From: Palsa-504 sp963808315
GTDB lineage: Bacteria > Actinomycetota > Actinomycetes > Streptosporangiales > Streptosporangiaceae
Direction: 5' to 3'
Length of the DNA stretch: 64,000 nucleotides
NCBI GenBank assembly: GCA_963808315.1
Contig: CAWEFK010000009.1
Location: 62,001 to 126,000, forward strand
The notes under the pieces are model-generated. The model had not been told where the DNA came from and did not search any database. It saw only the letters and a list, made by a program, of their open reading frames with translations. The translations under genes and the position numbers were made by a program. Positions 15,243 to 23,205 of the stretch are shown piece by piece (position 1 is the first letter of the stretch; each line of letters begins with the position of its first letter).

Positions 15243-16312
15243 GCGGAGCCGATCTGGCAACGAAGCCGGAGGAGGTGAGTCGGCTGAAGTCGGCCCATAG
15301 GGTTAACATCGCCCAGGTCGCCGCGACGGCAGGGGTGAGCGTCGGCACCGTGTCCCGGGTCCTGAACGAAAGCCCGAACGTCCGGGAGCACACCCGCAGG
15401 CGGGTCATCGAGGTCATGAAGCGGCTCAACTACCGGCCTAGCCGCCTGGCCGAGAGCTTGTCGCGAGGGCAGACCCGGACCATCGTCATCCTCGTCCCGT
15501 TCCTGACCCGTCCCTCCGCGACGGCCCGGCTGGCCGGGGTCATCGGCGTGCTTGACCGTGAAGGCTTCGACACCGTGGTCCGCAACGTGGAGACTCCCGG
15601 CCAGCGAGACCGGCATCTGGCCGCGCTGACGACGCGGCATGAAGCCGACGGCGCGGTCGTGGTATCCCTGCGGCTGAGCCCGGAGCAGCTGGCGGCGCTG
15701 CGCACCAGCAGCGTGCCGCTGGCCATGGTGGACACCGAGGCGCCCGGCGTCCCCTGCACGGTGGTGGATGACATCCGCGGCGGCGCGCTGGCCACCGAGC
15801 ACCTGATCAGCCTGGGACACCGCAGGATCGGCTTCGTCGGCGATTCCCCCGATGACCTCGGCTTCGTCTCGACCCGGCGGCGACTGCTCGGCTACCGGCG
15901 GACCCTGTCACGGCACCGCCTCGGCTACGACCAGGCCATCGTCCGGCTCGGCAGGCACTCCGCCTCGGTGGCCGCCACGTTGGCGCTGGAACTGCTCGAC
16001 CTGCCCTCGCCGCCGACGGCGATCTTCGCGGGCTCGGACACCCAGGCGCTCGGGGTCCTGGCCGCGGCGGAGAAATCCGGTCATTCGGTCCCCGGCGACC
16101 TATCGGTGATCGGCTTCGACGATATCGAGTCCGCAGCTCAGCTCGGGCTCTCGACGGTTCACCAGCCGCTGGCCGAAAGCGGTGCCCACGGGGCCAGCAG
16201 GCTGTGCGCGCTTATCCGCGGGCAGTTGGTACGGCCGCTGCGGGAGGAATTGCCTCTGTCCGTGGTGGCCAGGACGAGTTCTGCAATGTACGCGGTCGCG
16301 GGTGTCGCATGA
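15227..16312 (+). CDS. LacI-family regulator of the sugar uptake locus
   Basis: 361 residues. The helix-turn-helix is NIAQVAATAGVSVGTVSRVLNES (about 27-50) with hinge RPSRLAESLSRGQT, followed by a periplasmic-binding-protein-like effector domain (GAVVVSLRLS, LGHRRIGFVGD, PTAIFAGSDTQALGVL, SVIGFDDIESA). ATG 15227 has GAGGAG 9 nt upstream, but GTG 15274 gives the more usual short N terminus (SRLKSAHRVNIAQV) and would put the operator in the leader; GGAGGAG abuts it with no spacing. It sits between two sugar-binding protein genes and probably controls the whole 13.8-23.0 kb locus, responding to a sugar. Confidence 0.92.
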   Translation: MEAVPCGADLATKPEEVSRLKSAHRVNIAQVAATAGVSVGTVSRVLNESPNVREHTRRRVIEVMKRLNYRPSRLAESLSRGQTRTIVILVPFLTRPSATARLAGVIGVLDREGFDTVVRNVETPGQRDRHLAALTTRHEADGAVVVSLRLSPEQLAALRTSSVPLAMVDTEAPGVPCTVVDDIRGGALATEHLISLGHRRIGFVGDSPDDLGFVSTRRRLLGYRRTLSRHRLGYDQAIVRLGRHSASVAATLALELLDLPSPPTAIFAGSDTQALGVLAAAEKSGHSVPGDLSVIGFDDIESAAQLGLSTVHQPLAESGAHGASRLCALIRGQLVRPLREELPLSVVARTSSAMYAVAGVA

Positions 16313-16407
16313 GCGGCCGGCGTTTCATGGGGCCAGTGAAGGCACCAGTAATCCACGGGCAGCACGTAGGGCCCGCACGCCTAGGGCACAGCCCAGGAGG
16401 AGCACAA

Positions 16408-17796
16408 ATGTCACGAAGAAGTGTCCGCAGAAGGTTCCCGGCCCGGCTCAAGGGGGGTATCGGACTGACCGCTCTGGCCAGCGTCACGGTGCTGACCCTG
16501 GCCGCCTGCGGCAGCAGCGGCAGCAGCAGCGCCGGCGGCGGGAGCACGCCCGCGAGCACGAGCAGCGTCGGCTCCACGACCTCAGGCAGCATCGTGTGGT
16601 CGGCCAGCCCGCTGAGCGGCACCGGCGCCAACGACGCCCGGACCGTGCTGATCAACGCGTTCGAGAAGCAGTACCCGGGCATCCATGTCAGCCTGGTGTC
16701 GGCGTCGACCGACACCGACACCAACCGGTCCACGCTGGCCACCCAGATCGCGGGCGGCGCGGGCCCCGACGTGTTCATGGGCGACGTGATCTGGCCCGCT
16801 CAGTTCGGCGCGCACCAGCTCGCCGTCCCGCTGTCGCAGTACCTGCCGGCGAGCTACTTCAGCAAGTTCGCTACGGGACTGGTCGCGGGCGCCACCTACA
16901 AGGGCGCGGTCTACGGCTCGCCGCTGTTCGAGGACCAGGGCTTCCTGTACTACCGCAAGGACCTGCTCGCCAAGGACAAGCTGCCGGTCCCGACGACCTG
17001 GGAGCAGGTGGAAACCGACGCCAAGGCCGTCCTGACCAAGGGCCAGACCAAGTACGGGTTCGTCTGGGAAGGCGACTCGTATGAGGGCTTGACCTGCAAC
17101 TTCATGGAGTACCTGACCGACGCGGGCGGAACGGCGACCAACAGCGGCTACACCACGGCGACGCTTAACTCGGCCGCGGCGCTGAAGGCGGTCACGTTCA
17201 TGCGCAGCCTGATCACCTCCGGCGTTACCCCGGCCGCGGTGACCACGTTCCAGGAGCCGCAGGCGATGAACACCTTCGGCGGCGGCAACGCCGTGTTCCT
17301 GCGCAACTGGGACTACGCCTACGCCACCGCCACCACCCCCTCTGACGGCGGCAAGCTCACCGCGAGCCAGGTCGGCGTGGAGCCGCTGCCGACCTTCGCG
17401 GGCCAGTCCACCCCCGGCTACTCCAACATCGGCGGCTGGAACATGTACATCAACCCGCACAGCAAGCACCTCGGCGCGGACCTGACGTTCATCCAGTGGC
17501 TGTCAAGCACCGCGGCGCAGGACATCCTGTCCCAGAAGTACGGGTTCATCTCCACCGTCACCGCGGTCCGCACCTCGCCTTCGGTCATCGCCTCCAACCC
17601 GGTGTTCGCCGTCGTGCCGAACACCAAGCTGGTTCCCCGGCCCGCGGGCACGCCCAACTACCCGGCGCTGTCTACCGCGATCTACCAGAACGTGAACGGG
17701 GCCCTGGCCGGGTCGACCAGTCCCTCGGCGGCCGTGGCGGCGATGCAGTCCGCGGCCAACACCGCGCTCAGCACCTCATCAAGCGGCGGATTGTGA
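16408..17796 (+). CDS. Carbohydrate ABC transporter substrate-binding lipoprotein (second copy)
   Basis: 462 residues from ATG 16408, behind AGGAGG. A long basic signal peptide ends at the lipobox LTLAAC; a Ser/Gly/Thr linker of about 30 residues follows, then the solute-binding fold: GPDVFMGDVIWPAQFG, GAVYGSPLFEDQGFLYYRKD, TTWEQVETDAK, AVFLRNWDYAYA, SNIGGWNMYINPHSKH. It is related to but distinct from the 13.8 kb binding protein and is the one encoded next to the permeases, so it is the main partner. A strong stem-loop separates it from the permease genes, fitting higher expression of the binding protein. Confidence 0.92.
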   Translation: MSRRSVRRRFPARLKGGIGLTALASVTVLTLAACGSSGSSSAGGGSTPASTSSVGSTTSGSIVWSASPLSGTGANDARTVLINAFEKQYPGIHVSLVSASTDTDTNRSTLATQIAGGAGPDVFMGDVIWPAQFGAHQLAVPLSQYLPASYFSKFATGLVAGATYKGAVYGSPLFEDQGFLYYRKDLLAKDKLPVPTTWEQVETDAKAVLTKGQTKYGFVWEGDSYEGLTCNFMEYLTDAGGTATNSGYTTATLNSAAALKAVTFMRSLITSGVTPAAVTTFQEPQAMNTFGGGNAVFLRNWDYAYATATTPSDGGKLTASQVGVEPLPTFAGQSTPGYSNIGGWNMYINPHSKHLGADLTFIQWLSSTAAQDILSQKYGFISTVTAVRTSPSVIASNPVFAVVPNTKLVPRPAGTPNYPALSTAIYQNVNGALAGSTSPSAAVAAMQSAANTALSTSSSGGL

Positions 17797-17808
17797 CCTA
17801 GCCGCCGG

Positions 17809-17851
17809 GCTGCCCGGGCCGGGGAGCGAACCGCTTCCCGGCCCGGGCAGC
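17809..17851. terminator. Very stable intercistronic stem-loop between binding protein and permease genes
   Basis: GCTGCCCGGGCCGGGGAGCG (17809-17828) pairs along its whole length with 17832-17851 (one G-U pair) around the 3-nt loop AAC. No T-run follows. Between a binding protein gene and its permeases such structures act as partial terminators or as 3' protection of the upstream mRNA, raising binding protein levels over the membrane parts. Confidence 0.8.
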
Positions 17852-17915
17852 CGCTCCACCCGCGTACTAGCAGTACATATCTACTTATCCCGGCCGCGGC
17901 CGCGAGGAGTTACCC

Positions 17916-18869
17916 ATGACCGCCGTATCAAGTACTTCTGACTTGGTGACGACCGCCGCCCCGCCGGTGCCTCGTCCCGATATCAACAGGAAAAGACTGG
18001 CCCGGATGGGCTGGGGTTTCTCGGCTCCCGCGCTGATCGTCATCGCGGCGGTCACGATCTTCCCGATCGTGTACTCGGTGATCATGAGCCTGAACACCGT
18101 CACCGTCTCGGGCAACGGCTTCAGCCTGGACGGCTTTACCTTCAGCAACTACAACCTGCTGGTTCATTCGTCCCTGTGGCGGAGCGCGCTGTTCTTCACC
18201 GTCTACTACACGGTGGTGACCGTCATCGTCGAGCTGGTCCTCGGGACCTGCATCGCGCTCGTGCTCGAGCGCTTGGTCGCCGGGCGCGGCTGGATGATGG
18301 CGCTGCTGCTCATCCCCTGGTCGATGATCACCGTCATCAACGCCGAGCTGTGGGCCTACATCTACAACGGGACCTACGGCGTGGCCGATTCCATCCTGAA
18401 CGCGTTCGGCCTGGGCCACCCGGTCATCCTCGGTACCCCGACCCCGGCCATCGTCGGCCTGATGGTGGCCGATATCTGGAAGACGACGCCGTTCGTGGCC
18501 ATCATCGTGCTGGCCGGCCTGGTCATGCTGCCCGGCGATGTGTACGAGGCGGCGGAGATGGACGGGTCGTCGGGATGGTACACGTTCTGGCACGTCACCC
18601 TGCCGCTGCTGCGGCCCACGATCGCGCTCGCGGTCATGTTCCGCGTGCTGCAGGCGTTCGGCCTGTTCGACCTGCCTTACGTCATGACCAACGGCGGTCC
18701 GGGCACGGCGACCCAGTCGCTGTCGATCCTCGCCTTCCACGCGCTATTCCAGAACCTCGCCTTCGGGCCTGGGGCCGCCGTGGCCACCAGCACCGCGCTG
18801 CTCGTGCTGCTCGGCTGCCTGGCCACGCTGCGGGTGTTCCGGGCCCAGGTCGGACAGGAGGGCAACTGA
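17916..18869 (+). CDS. Sugar ABC transporter permease, MalF type
   Basis: 317 residues with six predicted membrane helices after a 35-residue cytoplasmic tail. The EAA loop that docks to the ATPase reads EAAEMDGSSGWYTFWHVTLPLLRP. ATG 17916 has GAGGAG 6 nt upstream. The stop overlaps the start of the next permease (TGATG), so the two are translationally coupled and form the heterodimeric channel. It works with the second binding protein and the MsmK-type ATPase. Confidence 0.94.
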   Translation: MTAVSSTSDLVTTAAPPVPRPDINRKRLARMGWGFSAPALIVIAAVTIFPIVYSVIMSLNTVTVSGNGFSLDGFTFSNYNLLVHSSLWRSALFFTVYYTVVTVIVELVLGTCIALVLERLVAGRGWMMALLLIPWSMITVINAELWAYIYNGTYGVADSILNAFGLGHPVILGTPTPAIVGLMVADIWKTTPFVAIIVLAGLVMLPGDVYEAAEMDGSSGWYTFWHVTLPLLRPTIALAVMFRVLQAFGLFDLPYVMTNGGPGTATQSLSILAFHALFQNLAFGPGAAVATSTALLVLLGCLATLRVFRAQVGQEGN

Positions 18870-19708
18870 TGCGAAACCGCAAACGAGTCGGATGGCACAG
18901 GTATATCAACGGCGTCGTCCTGGCCACGATCGTCACCGCGCTGTTCGTCATCCTCCCGCTGTACTGGCTGATCGCCTCGAGCTTCAAGGCGCCGCTCAAC
19001 GTCGGCTCGACTCAGCTTTTCCCCAATCCGATCAGCGGGGCGAACTACAGCCAGGCGTTCGTCGCCTACGACTTCGGGATCTACTTCCGTAACTCGCTGG
19101 TCGTCACCATCGTCGCCACCGCGCTCGTGCTGATCCTCGGCACGATGGCCGGCTACGCGCTCGGCCGGCTGCCGATGCGGGGCAAGTTCACCACGCTGGT
19201 GATCCTGCTGATGATCTCGGTGTTCCCCGAAGTCGCGGTGATCGCGCCGCTGTTCCTGCTCATGAAGGAGATCGGCTGGCTGAACAGCTACCAGGCGCTG
19301 ATCCTGCCCTACACGGCGTTCAACCTGCCGTTCGCCATCTGGATCCTGCGCAACTACATGCTCGGCATCCCCAAGGAGATGGAGGAGACCGGCCGGATCG
19401 ACGGTGCCGGGCCGCTGCGCACCGTCTGGACGATCGTCCTGCCACAGGCCCTGCCTGGCCTGTTCACGGCGGGCATCTTCTGCTTTACCGCCTGCTGGAC
19501 CGAGTTCCTGATGGCGCTGACGTTCAACCAGTCAAACAACTTCCGGACCATCCCGGTGGGCATCTCCGACTTCGGCGGGAACTTCCAGGTGCCCTACGGC
19601 ACCATCTTCGCGGCCAGCGTCGTGGCGGTGGTGCCCATCGGCATCCTGGTCTTCATCTTCCGCAAGTTCGTGATCTCCGGCCTGACCTCGGGTGCGGTGA
19701 AGGGATGA
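18869..19708 (+). CDS. Sugar ABC transporter permease, MalG type
   Basis: 279 residues, six membrane helices. The N terminus MRNRKRVGWHRYINGVVLATI leads into helix 1; the EAA loop is EMEETGRIDGAGPLRTVWTIVLPQALPG. The ATG at 18869 shares bases with the upstream stop. The C-terminal region FRKFVISGLTSGAVKG is the usual MalG ending that contacts the ATPase. Partner of the MalF-type permease and ATPase in one operon. Confidence 0.94.
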   Translation: MRNRKRVGWHRYINGVVLATIVTALFVILPLYWLIASSFKAPLNVGSTQLFPNPISGANYSQAFVAYDFGIYFRNSLVVTIVATALVLILGTMAGYALGRLPMRGKFTTLVILLMISVFPEVAVIAPLFLLMKEIGWLNSYQALILPYTAFNLPFAIWILRNYMLGIPKEMEETGRIDGAGPLRTVWTIVLPQALPGLFTAGIFCFTACWTEFLMALTFNQSNNFRTIPVGISDFGGNFQVPYGTIFAASVVAVVPIGILVFIFRKFVISGLTSGAVKG

Positions 19709-19751
19709 GCAGGTCCTACGATCTCGGGCACGTGCCCGGTAAGGAGTCATC

Positions 19752-20909
19752 ATGGCCACGGTAAGCCTTGAAGGCATCAACAAGGTCTACGAGAACGGCT
19801 TTCACGCGGTCAAGGACCTGTCCGTGGACATCGCCGACGGCGAGTTCATGGTCCTGGTCGGCCCGTCCGGCTGCGGCAAGACCACGGCATTGCGGATGGT
19901 CGCCGGGCTGGAGGACATCACCAGCGGCGTGCTGCGCATCGGCGGTAAGGAGGCCAACGACGAGACGCCCAAGGAGCGCGACATCGCCATGGTCTTCCAG
20001 AACTACGCCCTGTACCCGCACATGACGGTGGCGGAGAACATCGGCTTCGCGCTCAAGCTGCGCAAGCTGCCCAAGGACCAGCTCAACGCCAAGGTCAAGG
20101 AGGCCGCCGACATCCTGGGCCTGACCGACTGGCTGGACCGCAAGCCGGGGCAGCTGTCCGGCGGCCAGCGCCAGCGGGTGGCCATGGGCCGGGCCATCGT
20201 GCGCGAGCCTTCGGTGTTCCTGATGGACGAGCCGCTGTCCAACCTGGACGCCAAGCTCCGGGTGCAGATGCGGGCCGAGGTGGCGCGGATCCAGCGCCGC
20301 ATCGGGGTGGCCACGATCTACGTCACGCACGACCAGGTCGAGGCCATGACCATGGGCGACCGGGTCACCGTGCTGCGGGCCGGAGTGCTGCAGCAGTGCG
20401 ACACCCCGCAGAACCTCTACGACAACCCGGACAACATCTTCGTGGCCGCCTTCATCGGCTCGCCCGCCCAGAACCTCTACGACGCCATCGTGGGCGAGGG
20501 GACGCGGTCGATCAAGCTCGGCTCGCAGGAGGTCGATCTGCCGGAGTCCGTGGTGCTGAAGCGCCCCGGGCTGCGGGCCTACACCGGCAAGGACGTCGTG
20601 GTGGGCCTGCGACCCGAGCACCTGCCCGCCGCGGGCTCCGACTACACCGGCCCCAAGCTGGTCGGCGAGGTGGACCTGGTCGAGGCCCTCGGCTCGGAGC
20701 TCGTGGTCCACTTCACCATCGACGCGCACCGGGTCATCGCCGAAGGGGCGGTGGAGAAGGACGAGGCCGCGGCGACCCAGCACGGCGAGGGCGTGGCCAG
20801 GATCGCGGCCAAGACCCCGGTCAAGGTCGGTGACCGGATGACCTTCGGCGTCGACATCGAGGACATGCAGTTCTTCGACCCCAAGACGGGACTGGCCATC
20901 CGCGGCTGA
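19752..20909 (+). CDS. Sugar ABC transporter ATPase, MsmK/UgpC type
   Basis: 385 residues. The nucleotide-binding domain shows Walker A GPSGCGKT, Q-loop VFQNYALYPHMTV, signature LSGGQRQR, Walker B VFLMDEPLSNLDAKLR and switch YVTHDQ. The C-terminal third (from about 240) is the TOBE-type regulatory domain (GLRPEHL, GEVDLVEALGSELVVHF), extended by about 20 residues near VIAEGAVEKDEAAATQHGEG. AAGGAG precedes the ATG. It powers the permease pair encoded just upstream. A paralogue with 40% or more visible identity lies at 52.7 kb. A perfect hairpin after the stop ends the operon. Confidence 0.95.
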   Translation: MATVSLEGINKVYENGFHAVKDLSVDIADGEFMVLVGPSGCGKTTALRMVAGLEDITSGVLRIGGKEANDETPKERDIAMVFQNYALYPHMTVAENIGFALKLRKLPKDQLNAKVKEAADILGLTDWLDRKPGQLSGGQRQRVAMGRAIVREPSVFLMDEPLSNLDAKLRVQMRAEVARIQRRIGVATIYVTHDQVEAMTMGDRVTVLRAGVLQQCDTPQNLYDNPDNIFVAAFIGSPAQNLYDAIVGEGTRSIKLGSQEVDLPESVVLKRPGLRAYTGKDVVVGLRPEHLPAAGSDYTGPKLVGEVDLVEALGSELVVHFTIDAHRVIAEGAVEKDEAAATQHGEGVARIAAKTPVKVGDRMTFGVDIEDMQFFDPKTGLAIRG

Positions 20910-20951
20910 GGTGGTGGCGGCCCACCCGGCAGCAGCCCGGCCTAACCAGCT

Positions 20952-20992
20952 GGCCTGGCCTGAGGCGGACTCAGTCCGCCTCAGGCCAGGCC
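20952..20992. terminator. Intrinsic-type hairpin ending the sugar transporter operon
   Basis: GGCCTGGCCTGAGGCGG pairs perfectly with CCGCCTCAGGCCAGGCC (17 bp) around the loop ACTCAGT. It begins 42 nt after the ATPase stop. There is no U-tract, as is common for actinomycete terminators. Confidence 0.85.
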
Positions 20993-21144
20993 GGTGTCGG
21001 GTAAATCAGCGAGGCTGCGCATAGCCAGCTTGGAAGATCATTAGGGGTCTAGTAAGGCAGCCGCCAACAGCTATTGCCGTGTCAGGTAACGTCGCCTCGC
21101 TTCCAGCCGCTTCGCTGGGGCAGAACCCTGAACCGGACCCACAA

Positions 21145-21188
21145 CGATGGACCATAGGTGTTGCGGGGACAACCGCGATGGACCATCG
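21145..21188. repeat. Pair of CGATGGACCAT[C/A]G palindromes in a gene-free interval
   Basis: CGATGGACCATAG at 21145-21157 and CGATGGACCATCG at 21176-21188, centres 31 bp apart (about three helical turns). The second is a perfect 13-bp palindrome. The identical palindrome recurs at 51011-51023 before the MFS/TetR pair. The surrounding 20,993-21,376 interval has no supported gene; a small hairpin, CTGGTT (21306-21311) with AACCAG (21331-21336), is also present. Confidence 0.55.
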
Positions 21189-21376
21189 GCGTCGCTGCAG
21201 AGCGGGAGCGCCCGGTACGGGTGTGGCAGGCGAGGCGGTGGTGTTCACGGGGGGCTGACCCTTCGCCGGACGTGACCTTTACCGCACCGGGTAACCGAGC
21301 GAACGCTGGTTGCTGAGGTACTAGCTAGCTAACCAGGACGCTGGCGACGCGCCCGCCTCGGCGCAGCGGAGGCGTC

Positions 21377-21475
21377 ATGGCTACGGTAAGCCCTGAGGGC
21401 CTCGTCGGGGGCGTGCCGTTCTGCGGCGCCACGACAGGCCCGGCCATGCGGGCTAGCGAATGGAGCAGGGTGTGA
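21377..21475 (+). CDS. Small leader ORF that copies the start of the ABC ATPase gene
   Basis: 32 codons, MATVSPEGL to WSRV. GGAGG lies 4 nt before ATG 21377, and the TGA at 21473-21475 overlaps the GTG start of the glucosidase gene (GTGA). The first nine codons match the ATPase gene start at 19752 (MATVSLEGI) in 22 of 27 bases, and the ribosome sites are alike too. It is either a relic of a partial duplication or a leader peptide that couples translation of the GH13 gene. No function can be given. Confidence 0.45.
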   Translation: MATVSPEGLVGGVPFCGATTGPAMRASEWSRV

Positions 21476-23043
21476 CGAATCAGCCGTGGTGGCACGGCGC
21501 CGTCCTCTACCAGCTGTACGTGCGGTCCTGGCGCGATACCGATGATGACGGGTACGGCGACCTGCGCGGCATCATCGAGCGCCTGGACCACCTTTCCTGG
21601 CTCGGGGTGGACGGCATCTGGCTGTCACCCACCATGCCCTCGCCGGACGAGGACTGGGGTTATGACGTCAGCGACTACACCGGCGTCCACCCCGAGCTTG
21701 GCACGCTGGCCGACCTGGACGAGCTCATCGCCCAGGCCGGACAGCGGGGCATGCGCGTCCTGCTCGACCTGGTGCCCAACCACACCAGTTCGGCGCACCC
21801 CTGGTTCATCGACGCCGGGTCGGGGCGGAACGCTCCGCACCGCGACTACTACGTCTGGGCCGACCCGGGGCCGGGCGGCGGGCCGCCCAACAACTGGCTC
21901 GACTTCACCGGCCAGCCCGCCTGGCAGTGGCACGAGAGCGGCCAGTATTACCTGCACAACTTCCTGGTCGGCCAGCCGGACCTGAACTGGTGGCAGCCCG
22001 CGGTGCACGCCGAGTTCGCCGGCATCCTGGAGTTCTGGTTCAACCGGGGGGTGGCCGGCTTTCGCATCGACGTGGCGCACGGCCTGTACAAGGACGCCGA
22101 GCTACGCGACAACCCGCCGCTGACCGGCGACAATCCGCTGGAGGGCCGGTTCGGCCAGCGTCCGGTCTACAACGCGTACCGGCCGGAGACGCATGGCGTC
22201 TACCGCGACTGGCGCAAGATCGCCGACGGCTACACGCCGCCGCGGCTGCTGCTCGGCGAGACCTGGGTCGCCGAACTCGACCAGCTGGCTTCCTACTACG
22301 GCGACAACGACGAACTGCACCTCGGCTTCAACTTCCCCTTCGCCCTGGCCACATTCGACGCGCCCCGGCTGGCGAAGATCGTCGAGCAGACGCTGGCGGC
22401 GCTCCCGCCGGGTGCGTGCCCGGTGTGGATGGGCTCCAACCACGACATCGGCCGTTTCGCCAGCCGCTGGTGCGGCGGGGACGAGCGGAAGGTCAGGCTC
22501 GCGCTGCTCATCCTGGCCACCCTGCCAGGCACCACGGTCCTGTACTACGGCGACGAGATCGGCCTGACCGACGTGGACGTGCCGCCCGCGCTGCGCCGGG
22601 ATAACGCGACCCTGCACAGCGGCGCCCACGACAACCGGGACCGGGCCAGGACGCCCATGCCGTGGGACGCGTCACCGGGCGGCGGCTTCAGCACGCCGGG
22701 CGTGACGCCCTGGCTGCCGCTCGCCGACCCGCCGGGGCCCAATGTCGCCGATCAGCGCGCCGACGCCGACTCCACGCTGTGGCTGTGCCGGCGCCTGCTC
22801 GCGGTGCGGCGGACCGAGCTGAGCGGCAGCATCACGGATTTCGAGCATCTGCCGGCCCGCGAGGGACAGTGGGCCTACCGCGTCGCCTCACTGGTGGTAG
22901 CGGCCAACTTTTCCGGTCGTCCGGCCGGCCTCCCGCCCGCGGCGGGCGAGGTGCTGCTGGCCACCTCCGGCACCGGGACGGCCGCGCAGCAGCGGCTGCT
23001 TGGGCCGTGGGAGGGAGTCGTGGCCCGCCTCGCCGCCGGCTGA
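21472..23043 (+). CDS. GH13 alpha-glucosidase (alpha-amylase family)
   Basis: 523 residues from GTG 21472; an in-frame ATG at 21460 has no ribosome site, while GGAG lies 6 nt before the GTG. A cytoplasmic (beta/alpha)8 barrel without signal peptide. Region I DLVPNH (99-104), nucleophile Asp200 in GFRIDVAHG, acid/base Glu263 in LLGETWV and Asp325 in SNHDIGR complete the active site; QPDLNWWQP and YYGDEIGL are typical of exo-acting oligo-alpha-glucosidases. The C-terminal beta domain is short. It would hydrolyse imported alpha-glucosides such as maltose, isomaltose or related oligosaccharides brought in by the ABC transporter upstream. Trehalose synthase is less likely because its long extra regions are absent. 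Confidence 0.92.
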   Translation: MTNQPWWHGAVLYQLYVRSWRDTDDDGYGDLRGIIERLDHLSWLGVDGIWLSPTMPSPDEDWGYDVSDYTGVHPELGTLADLDELIAQAGQRGMRVLLDLVPNHTSSAHPWFIDAGSGRNAPHRDYYVWADPGPGGGPPNNWLDFTGQPAWQWHESGQYYLHNFLVGQPDLNWWQPAVHAEFAGILEFWFNRGVAGFRIDVAHGLYKDAELRDNPPLTGDNPLEGRFGQRPVYNAYRPETHGVYRDWRKIADGYTPPRLLLGETWVAELDQLASYYGDNDELHLGFNFPFALATFDAPRLAKIVEQTLAALPPGACPVWMGSNHDIGRFASRWCGGDERKVRLALLILATLPGTTVLYYGDEIGLTDVDVPPALRRDNATLHSGAHDNRDRARTPMPWDASPGGGFSTPGVTPWLPLADPPGPNVADQRADADSTLWLCRRLLAVRRTELSGSITDFEHLPAREGQWAYRVASLVVAANFSGRPAGLPPAAGEVLLATSGTGTAAQQRLLGPWEGVVARLAAG

Positions 23044-23205
23044 GCCTCGCCGGGGAGCCCCTATCCGCACCACGGGACAGGCCAGCCACCCGGTGCCATG
23101 CACAGATAGTGACACGAGCCCAGGTTCGTTCGGGAGATTTTTCGGTTGATCCCTTTTTAGGCCGTAGGTCCTCCGGTATCATCCAGTAATTGGAGGGCTT
23201 CGTTC

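Noticed and set aside
17828..17838. GAACCGCTTCC as a second LacI operator
   Set aside because: It resembles the 15227 site in 11 bases, but lies inside the loop end of a perfect 43-nt hairpin that explains its symmetry.
19716..20783. Long open frame antisense to the ABC ATPase
   Set aside because: His/Val/Leu/Arg-rich composition typical of the antisense of high-GC genes; the sense frame is a perfect ATPase.
21006..21248. 80-codon minus-strand ORF before the GH13 gene
   Set aside because: Its coding look comes from the GATGGACCAT repeats (RRWSIAV-like); no ribosome site and no known family.
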